In this document: one piece after another, positions 41,562 through 53,789 of the stretch
How the letters are laid out: each line of letters starts with the position of its first letter
How positions within the stretch are numbered: position 1 is the first letter of the stretch
From: Brachypodius melanocephalos
Lineage: Eukaryota > Chordata > Aves > Passeriformes > Pycnonotidae
Direction: 5' to 3'
Assembly (NCBI GenBank): GCA_013398615.1
Contig: VZSR01003807.1
Coordinates: 21,517,078-21,581,077, forward strand
DNA: 64,000 nucleotides
Made by a program: the position numbers and the translations under genes
Notes under the pieces: model-generated
What the model was told of the DNA's origin: nothing
What the model saw: only the letters and a program-made list of their open reading frames with translations
The model's database searches: none

Positions 41562-41592
<31 letters not shown>
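41562..41592. repeat. (TTA)n trinucleotide microsatellite
   Basis: About ten uninterrupted units of TTA. It makes the poly-tyrosine run in a spurious plus-strand open frame at 41425-41658. Long pure repeats of this kind are usually polymorphic. Confidence 0.92.
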
Positions 41593-42115
41593 CTTGTTTT
41601 GTCTCACACTTTCTTAATAGACTCAAAGATTTTAAATAATGAAATAACAGATAAATAATAATTTATTAGTGTATTTTGGAAATTATTTGAAATATTATAG
41701 ATCTAAATTTAGGAATAGAAAATTGTACTACAATGACTTTAAAAATGGGATTAGATTTGCTTTGTTAACAGCAACATAAGAATAACATACTAAAAATGTA
41801 CATTTTATTATCCTGGTATATTGTAATTTCAAAGTGCTTTCTGCAGAACTGCTTTAAAGGAGTTGCTCATCAGCACCATGTTGCTACACAACCTGAAGTA
41901 TATAATTTGCTTGCTTTAGAAAAAGTGCCCTTGTTCTGCTGGGTCAAGGAGGTATAATACCAATTAAAGTACTAAGAGAAGGCATCACAGTCTATTAGAC
42001 AGCTGCATTTATCTTTAAAAAGCAAGAATAAAATAATACATTAAAAGAACCACGGAATCAAGTGGTAAAAAAGAAAAAAAAACCCTAAGCAAGAGAAGAA
42101 AGATATTCTAACTGG

Positions 42116-42219
42116 TTTCTTGGTTTTTTGTTTTTTTTTGTTTTTTTGTTTTTTTTTTTTTTTTTTCTGTGGTGGTGTTGTTGTTGTTTTTTGGGGGTTT
42201 TTTTGGTTTTTTTTCCCAC
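42116..42219. repeat. T/G-rich low-complexity tract
   Basis: About 100 bp made almost only of T runs interrupted by G or GG, including an 18-base T run and a GTTGTTGTTG section followed by GGGGG and GG. It is the one clear case where the purine/pyrimidine polarity is opposite to the A/C-rich tracts. Such a tract could stall polymerases and is error-prone in assembly. Confidence 0.85.
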
Positions 42220-43837
42220 ATTTATTTTTAAGACCTTTTAATATTACTGAGAATTATATTCAAGTGCATTAAAAAAAAAAAAGACAAAATACTGTGGCCA
42301 TTTTTAAAACAGATGTAGGCAAACAGGAATAGAAAAGGCAAGTTGTGCTGAGAAAAGACAGCTGCACAAATAAGAGAGTCAAGTAACTAACAACTAAATG
42401 TTAAAAAAGTAGCTGGAGTGGCGTTAAAACAGTAATGCTACTTGGGGACCATAGCTAAAAGAACAATTCGATTTCTGCTGTTAACAATATCATTATAGGT
42501 AAGCGTGAATGACAGTGTACAGGGAAGGATGGGGTTCTTCAAACAGTTGCCTTACTGGGAGCTCAAATGTAGGAGAGAAGCCTGGTTCCTAAGAGCACCT
42601 CCATTAATAAAGATGAAATGCCCTTAACCCCTACATGACAGTATTTTACCCTACAAGTCAGATTCATCAAATTCTGAAGGAAAAAAAGAGATTGATCTTA
42701 AATTCAGCTCTCCTAGAGAGCTTTTAATCCTGACCTCTGGACTCCCTCTGAAGCCAAAAAGGACAATATGTTGCTGCCTAGAGGACTAGGGTGGTGTACT
42801 TGTTAAAGGTCAGATGAGTGAATCCAGAGTATTTTCAGAGAAGACACAAGGCAGTGACTCTCGTTTCATATGATCCTGAAATATGTTTGCTGAATCACCT
42901 TAGAGGAATCAAGGACCTAGATTAGAACATCAACAAAATAAAGCCAAACAGAAAATCTAAAAAGGGTTGCTTTTCATACTAGCAAAAAAAATGGTACAAT
43001 GCAAAGAGCAGCAACAGAGCAGGAGAGATGAACAAAGAAACTAATGCTTTTACTGGCATCAGAAGTTCAGTGATCACTTCTTCCATTGCATAATATTTTT
43101 CTCATAAAACCTGCTGGAAACTCGTATTGAAAATTAGTCTCTCAAATTAACAAACAAGTCCTTTAGCTACCCTGAATATAAAGAAATTATTTTTTTCCTA
43201 AAATAAGATCCCACTGAATTTGTTTTTCTGATTATTTTAAATTTTTGCTTATTATTTTTGGCAGAAGTATTTAAGTTGATGCTAGATAAATTGTGTCAAG
43301 CTAACACTAAAAGAAGATTCAAGTAGATGTCATATCAACCAATAGCCCAATCTGGCCACCAGTAGCCAGGATGTTTCCAAAAATTAACTTATTAAATTTA
43401 TTTTTGTACATATCCAGGGCTTTTGCTCAGGACATGCACTAAGCACTGAATTGGTAGTTGCAGAGCTGGTGTCTGCTTGAGGCTCACAAGGTGCCAATGA
43501 CACAGAAGGACTCTTCAACACTTTCCAAGCTGAGAAAGGAGCACTTTGCTTCTCAGAAGGAAAGGGAGTTGGGAAGAGTGCAGTGACCACAGGAGCTTCC
43601 AAGCCAGCTGTTTGGTGGGCATCTATCCCCAGACTCTCTACTTTCCCCTTTTCACTGTCAGTAGAAACGTGCAACAGAATGTCAAGGAGTATTACAGCCC
43701 AAACTCAATACAAATAATAAAATTGCTCCTCCTCAGTCAACCATTTGTGAGAATTCAGACACAGGCATCCCGGGTGCTAATCTCATTCATGAGATGCAAT
43801 GGGCAAGAAACAAAGCAAAAAACCTGCCCTCCTTCCC

Positions 43838-43889
43838 TAAAGAAAAACAAAGCAAAACAAAAAACCCAAACCAAACCAGCCCAAAACAC
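43838..43889. repeat. A/C-rich low-complexity tract
   Basis: The plus strand is A-runs broken by C, CC or CCC (AAAACCCAAACC, AAACCAGCCC), like the other patches. There is no repeat unit of constant length. Confidence 0.65.
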
Positions 43890-45032
43890 TTAAAGTTACT
43901 GTAGCACTCCATTCTGCCATTATTAGGGCAAAAAGGAAAGTAACACTGCTTAGTTCATTGGAAGCAAAAAAATCAAACCGTAAGTTTTTTCCAAACATTC
44001 CTTTTAAATAAGTATCAAGAAGGAGAGGAATTTATATATTTTAAGTGTGGTGTACATGGTTATCACTGAAAGGATTTTGAAAGTAACTTGCAGCTTCCAT
44101 TAGTTCAGGTTTGTTTGATCTGAAAGCATCTATAGGAACTACATTTAAGTTGAATTTTCAGTGCACTACTGGAACCCTAAGTAGTCAGAACACCAACAAG
44201 AATGGAATTGCTTCATTCAGTTTTTCAAGATCCATTTTTCTTTTCAATTTTTGAATTTTTGTTTACAAACTGACACTGGAAATTGTTCCTAAATGGCTTT
44301 CTATACTATGGAATGGGAGAACTATATAGGTAGTCCCCTTTATTTTTATTTGTGACTACACTTCAAAACATTAATCTGCCTTCAATTTATGGTCCCAGAG
44401 ATCATCTCCCATTCAGTCTTGAATATTTGCATTTAGGGCCTATTAAGGTACAAAAAAATAATGTAACTCCTCTTTATGATATAAACTATGATGCAGCTTG
44501 AAGCATAATAGAGATAATGGTGAATATAGATTTTTTAAAAAACAAGTTTAGGATTTTTCAGGATATACCTGTTTTTTTTCTGCTTATGTGATTCTAGACT
44601 ATTTTCTATATTCACATTTTAAATTAGACAGGTCATAATCACAATCCTGTTCAGAAAATAAGAGACGTGTAGAAATAGGAGTTTTGTTCAGAGATTTATC
44701 TTTCACTAGAAGTGCCTGCTTCACTGTTATCTGGAGAACAATGATATGCATTCTACTTCTATTGCAGTTCATCTGCTCATTTAAATATTTATTTATGGGA
44801 ACTGTACTTCTTTCACAATAATCAGATATAAGACATATTAGATATCATGAATATTCATAGGTTTTCAACCCCACTATAAATAGCAATACAGCAACCTGCC
44901 TTCATGAAGGAAAGGAGATCTTAAATATAGATTATTAAGAATATATGCATGTCTCATCACTTAGTTGGACTTACATCTACATCCATTTACCACAACCTAT
45001 ATAAATAATAACTTGAAAATCAGGAACCATTT

Positions 45033-45050
45033 AAAAAAAAAAAAAAAAAA
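45033..45050 (+). repeat. 18-base A run
   Basis: One of the longest homopolymers in the window. Nothing upstream is recognised as a retrocopy body. Confidence 0.85.
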
Positions 45051-46776
45051 GAACCTGTAAACCTGAGCTCTTAACCAGTGTAACAGGTCACATTATAAAA
45101 GGAAAAATATCTGCAGAACAGGGATCTTGTATCACATCCTAATCAAGGCCTAGCACAACATGTTCAGCATAAAAAATTATTTATATATCCTTTTTAAATA
45201 CATTACTATGATGGCTAGTGCAAAATTTTTTTTGCACTGTTGAAAAATTTAATCCTTTACTTAAATGCGTCAATTCTCTTTATGATTTCTTTAACACTAC
45301 TAAAACTACAGAACAACATCACAAATTCTTCTCAGAAACTATTACAAATACAACACAGAGAGCTGGAGAAGGGGCAGGTTTTATTCCAATGACTTTCACC
45401 CTTCTCACCCATGTGCAGTCTCACCACTATGTCTGCCTTAAGACTGATTTCTCTACCACTTTGCCCTCTTTGTTCTCAGATTTTGTCATAAACAGGCAAA
45501 ACAAATTAGGCATTAGCTCTGAAATATTCCAGTTATGAGGAAGTTATTGCCTATTTCCTCACTATATTTGTTTTCATGAAACAATGGCTAAGAAGTTGAA
45601 ACAGCTTTGTTACTTAGATACCATGAATTTGGTGATTTGTTTTCCTTCCTTGTATTTATTATGTATTTGAGCAGCATATGAGGCTAGGGTCAGGGAAAAA
45701 TTTTAATCTCATACAGGAGAGTTATCTCAAATTATAGCAGTCCTGGCAAGATATTTTTCATTATTTGCTGTAATAATGCTCTGCAAAACACCTGTTTTGC
45801 TTGTCATCTGCTAAAACACACCATTGGTCTTAAAAATCAGGCAGAAAACACACTGAAAGTTATTAAAACCAGAAATACCTCAGAAATATTTTAACTTTCA
45901 TTTTTTTTTAACCATTTTTAGTAAAGCATGCAGAACACTCTGATGTTAGTTCAAAGCTTTGTCTCCTCCCAAAAATTCTTCTGTTGATGAGATGAAACCT
46001 CAGCAAGTTCTTTATAACATTCCGCTTATGTAGTGCAACATACAGATGTACATACTTCATTAACTCTAAGCCTGCAGGTCCTGCTTTACATTTAGAGGCT
46101 TATCTCCAAGTAATGAAGGTGTTTGCTCTTTATAATTGCCATTAATATTAGTGAAAATAATCACATATTTTATGCAAACCTCAAAGCAACAGGTACACAA
46201 CTTCTATGTTCCTATGGAAATGGTAACAGAAATTTTCTAGAACAGTATCTGAGAATTCAGTGATTTTCTTAAGAGTATGCTGCAAATAATTAATATTACT
46301 TTTTATTTCTAGAAAACTGGAACAACGTTTTTGAAAATGTATACCCAATTCAACACTATACACTGTTCTTATTTGTATAAAGTACCTTTTATAAACGTGC
46401 TCTGGTTACTTGTGCAAAAGGACTTATTGTCAGCCCCTGAAGTGCCATAGCAACAATGATGCAAAGGGCGTTTTGGGACATGGCAGTCTTGAGGAGCATG
46501 CTTCAGAACCTATTCAAAATTTCAGTTAGATGAAGGATAAATTCAGGATCCCATCACAAGAAAAACTGGGAACATGAATCTAAATTATGTTTGACTATGT
46601 CTTTTAAAAGATGTAAATTGAAGAAAAATTGATGCAACATGTCTTTTTAATGGATTTGTTGTGGTAGATTCAGCTAAACTATTTCAGATTTTTCCATCCC
46701 ACAATCTACAATGAAGTAGTTCTGAGGTTGCTACTAAACTGATTTCCAAAAGTGTAACTACAACAAAAACCTAAGA

Positions 46777-46800
46777 ATTCACTTTCAATGAAAAGTGAAT
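46777..46800. repeat. Short perfect inverted repeat
   Basis: ATTCACTTT and AAAGTGAAT, nine bases each and perfectly complementary, are separated by six bases. It could form a small hairpin. The size is within chance for 64 kb of AT-rich DNA. Confidence 0.6.
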
Positions 46801-49800
46801 CTGGAACAGGTTTGTGTAGATAGCATGTTTAGTGTAGAAGACCATAAAATTTTTTTGCTCAACTAAAAGAAAGTTTTTTGATTATGATAGGAAGCAAAAC
46901 AAGAGGCTTTTTTAAAATTTATTTTTCTTGTTAGTATCTTCCTTTAATATGCAGTAATTATAGGGTGAATCTTAACCAGCTTTTAAGTAAAATGTCTGTT
47001 ACTGAACAATCTTCACCACTGATAATTTCAGCAGGTATCAGTAATTCAGCTGTCTCAGACAGAGCCGAACCTCAAATGCTCTTCCATGCAAGTGACCATA
47101 AGCAATGGGCACAGCTGCAAGACTTGTCCCCACTTCACTCACACTGTCACTAATGAGATTGTGGAGGGTGATAATTGAATGGGAGTAAAATTTCTGTGGC
47201 CATGCACAGTCTTGAATGGGATTAGGGCACTTGACACAGGGAAAAGATAAAAATTGGAAGGACTGTGGGCAGTCAGAATAACTAATGGAAAAAAACTCAC
47301 TGCTTTTGCTTTGGGCATTTGTACCTGCCCTCCTGTTATTACAGGATCTGTAGTGATGGGACCAGTCTTATTCAATAAAGAAAAATATTTGGGAAAGATG
47401 GAAAAAAGGGAAATGTTCTTGCTAATAAGCTACAAAAATGTAGAGGAGAAAAAGGAAAAAAAAAACCAAACAAGAGAAAAAAGCAGGGGGGGAAGATGGT
47501 GGCACAAAGGTATATATCCAATGATATTACAATTTAGAGTTTCAGTGGTTTATATACATATGTAAAAAGAGACGGTGTATTCAGTGAGAAAATAATGCAG
47601 ACTAATTTCAAGATATCATTTATTTTTGATGTCAGATTGGCATTTGTATAAAGAAGTAAAGTTTAGATATGAAGATAAAAACACAAGAGTGAGACCTCCC
47701 ATGAAATTAAAACCATGGTGTAAGCATTTCCTGAACAGCAAAAATGCCTTCTCTTTTATAAAAACTCCGGTAATATGTTGATATGTAGATAGTCCTTGAG
47801 ATGCCAAACATCCAGAACAGATGGACATCAAAATCCAGACTGATTTAGCTTCAACTTTCCTGGGTGAAAGCATCAACAAAATTTCTGACACATGAAATGC
47901 CTTAATCTTCCATTCATTGATTGGTTTGTCCAGAATGAAGGAGAACTAACCCAAAGTGAACATACGTGCTCACAATAAATTCTCTCTGTAAATGTTCTAG
48001 TGAACAGAAATGCTAAATAACTTCAGTCTCATGCTTGACTACTATCAATAATGTTCTTTATAGCACTGAATAATCATTAACTAATTAATCCAGACAATAC
48101 CTTTGACACTGCAATTAAGCATTTCCCCAGCAAGGGAAAAAAAAAAAAAAGATATAGAAGTCTAATTGTCCAATGTCTTTATTTATAATAATGGAAGTGT
48201 GGACAACTAGGTACACTTAACATCACCCATAAGTTAGTGGCTCACATTCTTTTATTATTTATTCTGATTTTGTACCTATCAAGCTACTTGCAAGTCTCTT
48301 GTGTAGTGATTTCATTGGTCCTAAGATGCCATCCAGAGATGTCAGAGTTATATCTGAGTTATACTAAGGCAAAAAAGGTGATCTTTCTCCTAGTCCTGCT
48401 CCAGTGCAGTACCAGAAAGACTGTCTGGAGAAACATATCCAAAAAATACTACTACATGAACAGGAGCTCCAGAATAACTGCACAAGTGCAGGGTTTTTTT
48501 TAATAATAATAGATACTAGTAATTTTGATAAGGCAAAAAATGAAATAAATGTTTAAGACTCAAAAGGTCTTTTATACATTGAACATCTTCAGAAGTTCAA
48601 ATATTTTTAAAATCTAGAGAAGTTTAAATTTAAAGAAAAACTATCAATATTTTGGCAAAGATATATGACATTTTTTAGTCTCTGAACCACACTTCTGAAT
48701 GACAGTAGAAACATATGCAGGAAAAAGGGTTTGTGTGCCAGAAATCTTGTCTGACTCCCTTCTCCGACTATATCAGCTGCTCTAATAAAATATAGATTCC
48801 TTACAGGCATTTCCCTACTTACATCAGTAAACAATCACAGCTATACAGTCATTATTCACTCCATAAAAAAATTAACACATACACAATCCACATTTCATTA
48901 AAATGTTTGTCAGATGTTTAATTATTGTTTTCATAATGAACAATAACATTTCCTAGAAGGAAAATATCTACTTTTGGACTTCTGAAGATAAAAGTATAAA
49001 AATAAAATATCCCCCAAACACTTTTTTTTTTTAAATGAAGCATAATATCTTGGTGTGAATTCTCTGGTTTAACCAGCTTCCTCCATTTAAAAACTGGTTC
49101 TTCATTCCTTTTTGGGTTTGGCTTTGACAAAATGATGGCTTTATATTTTTTTAGCAGTTTCAGTATTTATGATTTGTCATACTGGTAGATGCATATCCAT
49201 AATTTACTAACAGTGCAACTTAAGGATTATGAAACTTCAGGAAGCATCTAGGTTGGCTGCAAAAATATGCAATAAAAACACAACACACAATTACACATGG
49301 TTGCCTCAAAGCAAAATACAGATTAATTCTTTCATCAGGCTATGTTCTGCTGTGTTATCCTTGGTACAGAGATAGGAGTGGGAGCCTTGACTGTGCAAGG
49401 AAAGGGGTACTGTGCACACATTAAGGAAACACCCTTCTGTGTTTCCAGCAAATGGGAAATTAAATGATTGCATCTCTATCAATCAAGCAGTGTCACAGAA
49501 ATGGAATCATGGTAATGGGACTGTTATCACTGGATCAGTGCTGCCTGTTTTGAAATTTCTTCTGATTCACCTTGTGGCCTCAGCCTTTATGAGGCAGCAA
49601 AAAGCCATTATCTGTTCTATTTTGGTGACATTTACTCTTTCTCCTCATCTGTTCAGATGTCCATTCTTTGATGGCTCTAGTATATCATGCTTTTTGTACT
49701 CCAGCAGTTTTTTACACCAACATTTTCCACTCCTTGAATGCTTTGGGTGAAGAGGCTTTTTTTCCTTTTTCCTCTAAACTTCATCACAGCTGAAATTCTG

Positions 49801-49893
49801 TTGGTCTAATTAGGTGAATGCATTTTCTTTATCCACTTGGAGGCTCCATGAAATTACAGCAGTGCAGTACCATCTCTGGATCAGGTAGAAAAG

Positions 49894-49927
49894 CTCTCTC
49901 ATCACTAAAACTCTCTCATCACTGAAA
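49894..49927. repeat. 17-bp tandem duplication
   Basis: CTCTCTCATCACTAAAA is followed directly by the same unit with one change (G for A near the end). A recent local duplication. Confidence 0.85.
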
Positions 49928-50999
49928 AAACTGAACCATAATTTAAATAACTGATAAAAGTACTACTCTAGCTGTAAAAGTACTTGCTGAAAAGTACGAA
50001 TGAACTCACTCCAGTTACAAATGAGCAATTTCCAGTTGCTCACAGATTTCACTGCATCTCTGTTACTCCACTAGGATCATGGGTTTATGAAAAAAAACAA
50101 AACCAAAGTACAACTCTACAGAGAAATCAGGGAGTGTTTCTGTATTATTTATGAAGGATGTAGGATATCTGGGAAAAATGTGTAGGCCAGTTGAAAATTA
50201 GCCTTTTACTGTAATCTTCAAGGATAATGCAAGGATTAGATATAGGTATAGGTTCCTTGATTATTTTTGTTCCTGGTTGAAACAGGAGTAGCACAGGTTT
50301 TTCATCGAAACTTGAAAGTACAGTGATGCCTTCTTCCACCCTAATCTCTCAAACTGCAGAGAAGCTAGCTGTGAATCCATAGTAATTATTATAGGTACTA
50401 CTCTTTAAGTATGGCATTAATATCCCCCAAAGAGTTAACCTGAAAGACAACATGACTCTCAGATACTCAAAATAGTAATTTAACTATAGAAAAATTACTG
50501 TTTTACTAGTATAACTACCAGTAGTAATGCTCATTTTAATTTATAGAATTACAGGTGACTTATAGGGAATACAGACATTTTGTAGAGTTTACAATTTTTT
50601 CTGACACTGGCAAATTGGTTCTATGACTTTTATTATTCAAATTCAAAAGGCTAAGCCTTTGGAGGAAAAAAAAAATAATGACATAGCAAAAAAAGGTTGC
50701 AATTTACTCAGTGGAAGTCTAAAACACCAGGTGCAGAAGAGAGACAAACAGCTTTCAGACTTCTAGTGCGTTTTCTTTGGGAAAACCGGTCTTCAGTCAG
50801 CACAAAAAACCTGCCCCCTCATTGAGGATGACAGCAGCAGCAAAGCTGTTGCTCCAGGGAGGGAACTGAGCAAGGCAGGCTGTCAGGGGCTGTTACAGCC
50901 ACTTCAACCACCAGAGACACCTCAAAGGTAACCCTGTCACCTGAAAATGAAAACTCCCTTCCATGGTACAATGTTTATAACTTCAAATTAGGTTCACTG

Positions 51000-51396
51000 A
51001 TTATACTAATCAGACAGTTGCCATACCAAGGAAACATGAGCGAGACTAAGATGTGCAGCACAGAATATACCTGCTGGAACCGGAGTTACCAGCACAGAGA
51101 CTGGGTTTGCCTGCTGCCTGCAGACTCTGCTATACAGCCACTGCTGGTGCAATCCCAACATGGTGCACGAGAATGCCACATCAGCACAACTGAGGGGACA
51201 GACCATGGAGTGATCCCACACCTCATCTGCAGCTTGTGCAGATCAGGAGAAGAAGCACCATACTGGAGGCACACAGTTTGTGGTGATAGGGAATGGGGCT
51301 GCAGCCAAGCCTCACCCCTAATCACCACAAACTGGGTGCCCACACCATATTTATCTAATTTTTAAAAAAACATATAAACTTTCTTTTCCAGTTGTG
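51000..51396. other. Moderately GC-rich unassigned segment
   Basis: The composition shifts from AT-rich flanks to a mixed, CpG-poor segment that is open on both strands: 115 codons on the plus strand at 51018-51365 and 85 on the minus strand at 51086-51343. The plus frame is cysteine- and tryptophan-rich but matches no domain I know. It contains the inverted repeat listed separately and abuts a CR1 tail. It may be part of an older repeat with the CR1 tail inserted next to it. Confidence 0.3.
51268..51340. repeat. Inverted repeat, 20-bp arms (foldback)
   Basis: The left arm is 51268-51287 and the right arm is 51321-51340. They are complementary at 19 of 20 positions, with CAGTTTGTGGTGAT perfectly paired to ATCACCACAAACTG. 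The spacer is 33 bp and includes further partial pairing (AGGG with CCCT). This is well beyond a typical chance hairpin of the window. It could be terminal-repeat remnants of a small element, or a stem in a transcript. Confidence 0.75.
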
Positions 51397-51521
51397 GATG
51401 TCCCATCCCTGGAAGTATTCAAGACCAACTGGCTTAGAGCAAACTGGTCCAGTGGGAGATTGGAACTAGATGATCTTTAAGGTCCCTTTTTAACCCAAAC
51501 CATTCCACGACCCTGTGATTA
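51397..51521 (+). mobile_element. CR1 LINE 3' tail fragment
   Basis: The signature words of the CR1 3' end are present in order: CCCATCCCTGGAAGT, ATTCAAGACCA, CTGGTCCAGTGG, TTGGAACTAGATGATCTTTA, AGGTCCC, then AACCCAAACCATTCC and a decayed tail CCCTGTGATT. Between GTGG and TTGGAACT about 20 bp of the usual sequence are missing (the copy at 20 kb keeps them), so this copy has an internal deletion. Only the last 125 bp of the element are present. Confidence 0.88.
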
Positions 51522-53789
51522 TGAATTATATCTAGAAGAAACCAGCATGAAAACCTGAGATTCCCTGAAGAACAAATCAGTTATAGGTTAACTACAACTA
51601 TTCAAATAATGATTACAATAAGATTTACACACTTGCAAAGCATACAAAGGTAAACAAATTCAAGTGCAGATGGAAAGAAAATAGACAAATTAGGTGGCAT
51701 AAAAAAATGGTCATAAAACAGGAAATAAGACTAAAACTGCTGACTTTTTCCAGAAACTCTGCACCAAATAGTACACTGTAATGATTGTGATGGTCTCTAT
51801 TTGAAGAAGATATGCATGACATAGAAAAATGGAACAAGACCACACCACCACTGTAAAACAGCATGTTCTCAGAACATAGCAGGCTAAGGAAGCTATCAAA
51901 GGAATTTGAACACCGCCAAGAACAGTAATGAATTATAAAGACAGCCAGGTAAGAAATAATAGCACATTCACCACATCTAGATAAAATTTGGTGCAATATA
52001 AATTTGTTTCATATCCAGTGCAAAATGTACAAGTGCTTGATTAGCTATATATTGTTTAAAACAATGCAACAAGGCAGTGCAACCATCTTTTCACCCTGTT
52101 CCCATCTCTCTTTGCTAGGCTGACACACCTAGTGGAAGAAAGAAATATGTCTTTTCTGAAGGAAATTGAGCATGTCAGACAGAGAAACTTCTGGAGAGCC
52201 AATGGGGCTGTTGATAAAAAGGGAAAAAGGGGCAGACAATGTGCTGTGTTGTCACACTTGGGACACTGCTCTGAGAAGTAAAATATTTCCTGCAGCAGTG
52301 AGATGGCCCTGAGAATGGACAGAAAGCAAGGCAGCCCAGATCAACTGGAAAATGAGCAGGAGGCAAAAAGGATCTGCAAGGCTTTGTTTTCAATAGGTCT
52401 CAATCAGCAGACAGCAGTACAACAAATGAATTATGATCTAGCTACAAGTTTATTTCTCTTTTAGAGAACAGTATTGTTATCTTATGGAACAGTACTGAAG
52501 ACTTGGGAGCTTTCAGATCTTTCAGCTTGTTCTCTGAAACCAAAATAGGTGCTTCCATTTCCAGCCTGTGGCCAACTCAGGAATAGTTTGCAAAATGCAA
52601 AAGAATTCTTTATACCTAGGCAAAGTTGTCTTGAAATGAGACATGATAATGTTGTCTAGAAACAACTTTCTCTTTCTAAACACTCAGAATACTTAGAAAA
52701 ACATCTAACAGGTTTGAATGGATTGATGCCCTTTCATTTTATATTTAACAAGTATGAAAATTTATGTCTGATTGTCATAAAAACCTTTGATAAACTTCCC
52801 ACACTGCTGGTCATTATCCACTTATTGAAAGGTCACACATTTTTCCTTCACTGAAAGGATTTACAGAACTGCAAAAAAATACACATGCAATAGAGATTGG
52901 TTAGGAAAGCTGTCCTTTATCTAGGCCAATGGAACCATGCTTTACACCCATACTTCTCAATTTTCTCCCATCTTCAAGGATGCATCTGAAGATGAATGTT
53001 TAATCTCTGTCCACATCAGAAAGTACTCCCAAGCTGCTTAGTAAAAGCATTTCTGTGGATCTTAAAAACTTGCTATTTTTGCAATAGTTTAGAAACAAAC
53101 AAACAAAAAACCTTTTAAAAATTTGAGCAAAAGTATCAATAGTGGGACATTCTTCTTAAATCAGTGGTGGAATTGTGAATGGCAAAGAAAACGTACACAT
53201 AAGTTCACAGAATAAGAAACAGTATCTTCTACAGTAAAACATACAACTGGCTTGGATTATCTTATTCTAGGAAAATTAGCACAAAGTAATTTTCCATTAA
53301 AAAAATAGCTGTGAATGTAGGCTAGCATAAGCTGTTTGCCTAGTCATCAGGACTCTTTTTTTTTTTTTTTAATTGAATAAACAGCCAGGTGGGGCTACAG
53401 AATTGCTTACCATTTTCTGCATCCTAATTTGTTTAAGTCCAGACAACAACCTGAGCAACTTTGCAAAGAGTCACAGAGCTTGCAAAGAGAAAATTACAAC
53501 CCATCATGAGAATGCAAGGCAGAGTACAGTAGGAGGTAGGAGGAACGCTGCAGCTCTAGTGTATCACTTTCATTTCCTCTGTCAATCAGTTTAACAAACA
53601 GATAGAGCAATGACTTATTCATACAAACATCTTTCTTTACTTCATTAGCTAAATGTTTACTTGTTTCATGGTGGTTTTGTTTTGGTTTTTGTCATTGTCA
53701 AGATGGCCAAAACACTCAGAACGCTTCAGTAAAACTTCAGAGGGCTTCAAGCATCAGCACTGCATTATCCAAGAAGTCTTTCATACCTT
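51522..53789. other. Non-coding stretch
   Basis: No gene is recognised. The minus-strand frame at 51625-51996 (123 codons) is Cys/Phe/Leu/Ser-rich without a domain match. A moderately GC-rich patch lies at 52085-52390. A 15-base T run lies at 53356-53370. Confidence 0.5.

Larger units (their letters stand above)
42220..50999. other. AT-rich non-coding stretch
   Basis: No gene is recognised. Contents noted: an A/C-rich tract (43838-43889), an 18-base A run (45033-45050), a 14-base A run (48137-48150), a short hairpin (46777-46800) and a 17-bp tandem duplication (49894-49927). The minus-strand frame at 43384-43674 is discussed in the findings as a weak terminal-exon candidate. Other ORFs look like chance. 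Confidence 0.5.

Noticed and set aside
47320..47377. Plus-strand peptide GSVVMGPVLFN resembling the CR1 reverse-transcriptase block GSVLGPVLFN
   Set aside because: Only about 35 bp look similar; neither the upstream nor the downstream sequence continues as CR1 in any frame, so it may be coincidence. An alignment extending beyond 60 bp would change this.
49500..49570. Peptide VITGSVLPVLKF, again similar to the CR1 reverse-transcriptase block
   Set aside because: The match is short, has gaps and has no CR1 context on either side.
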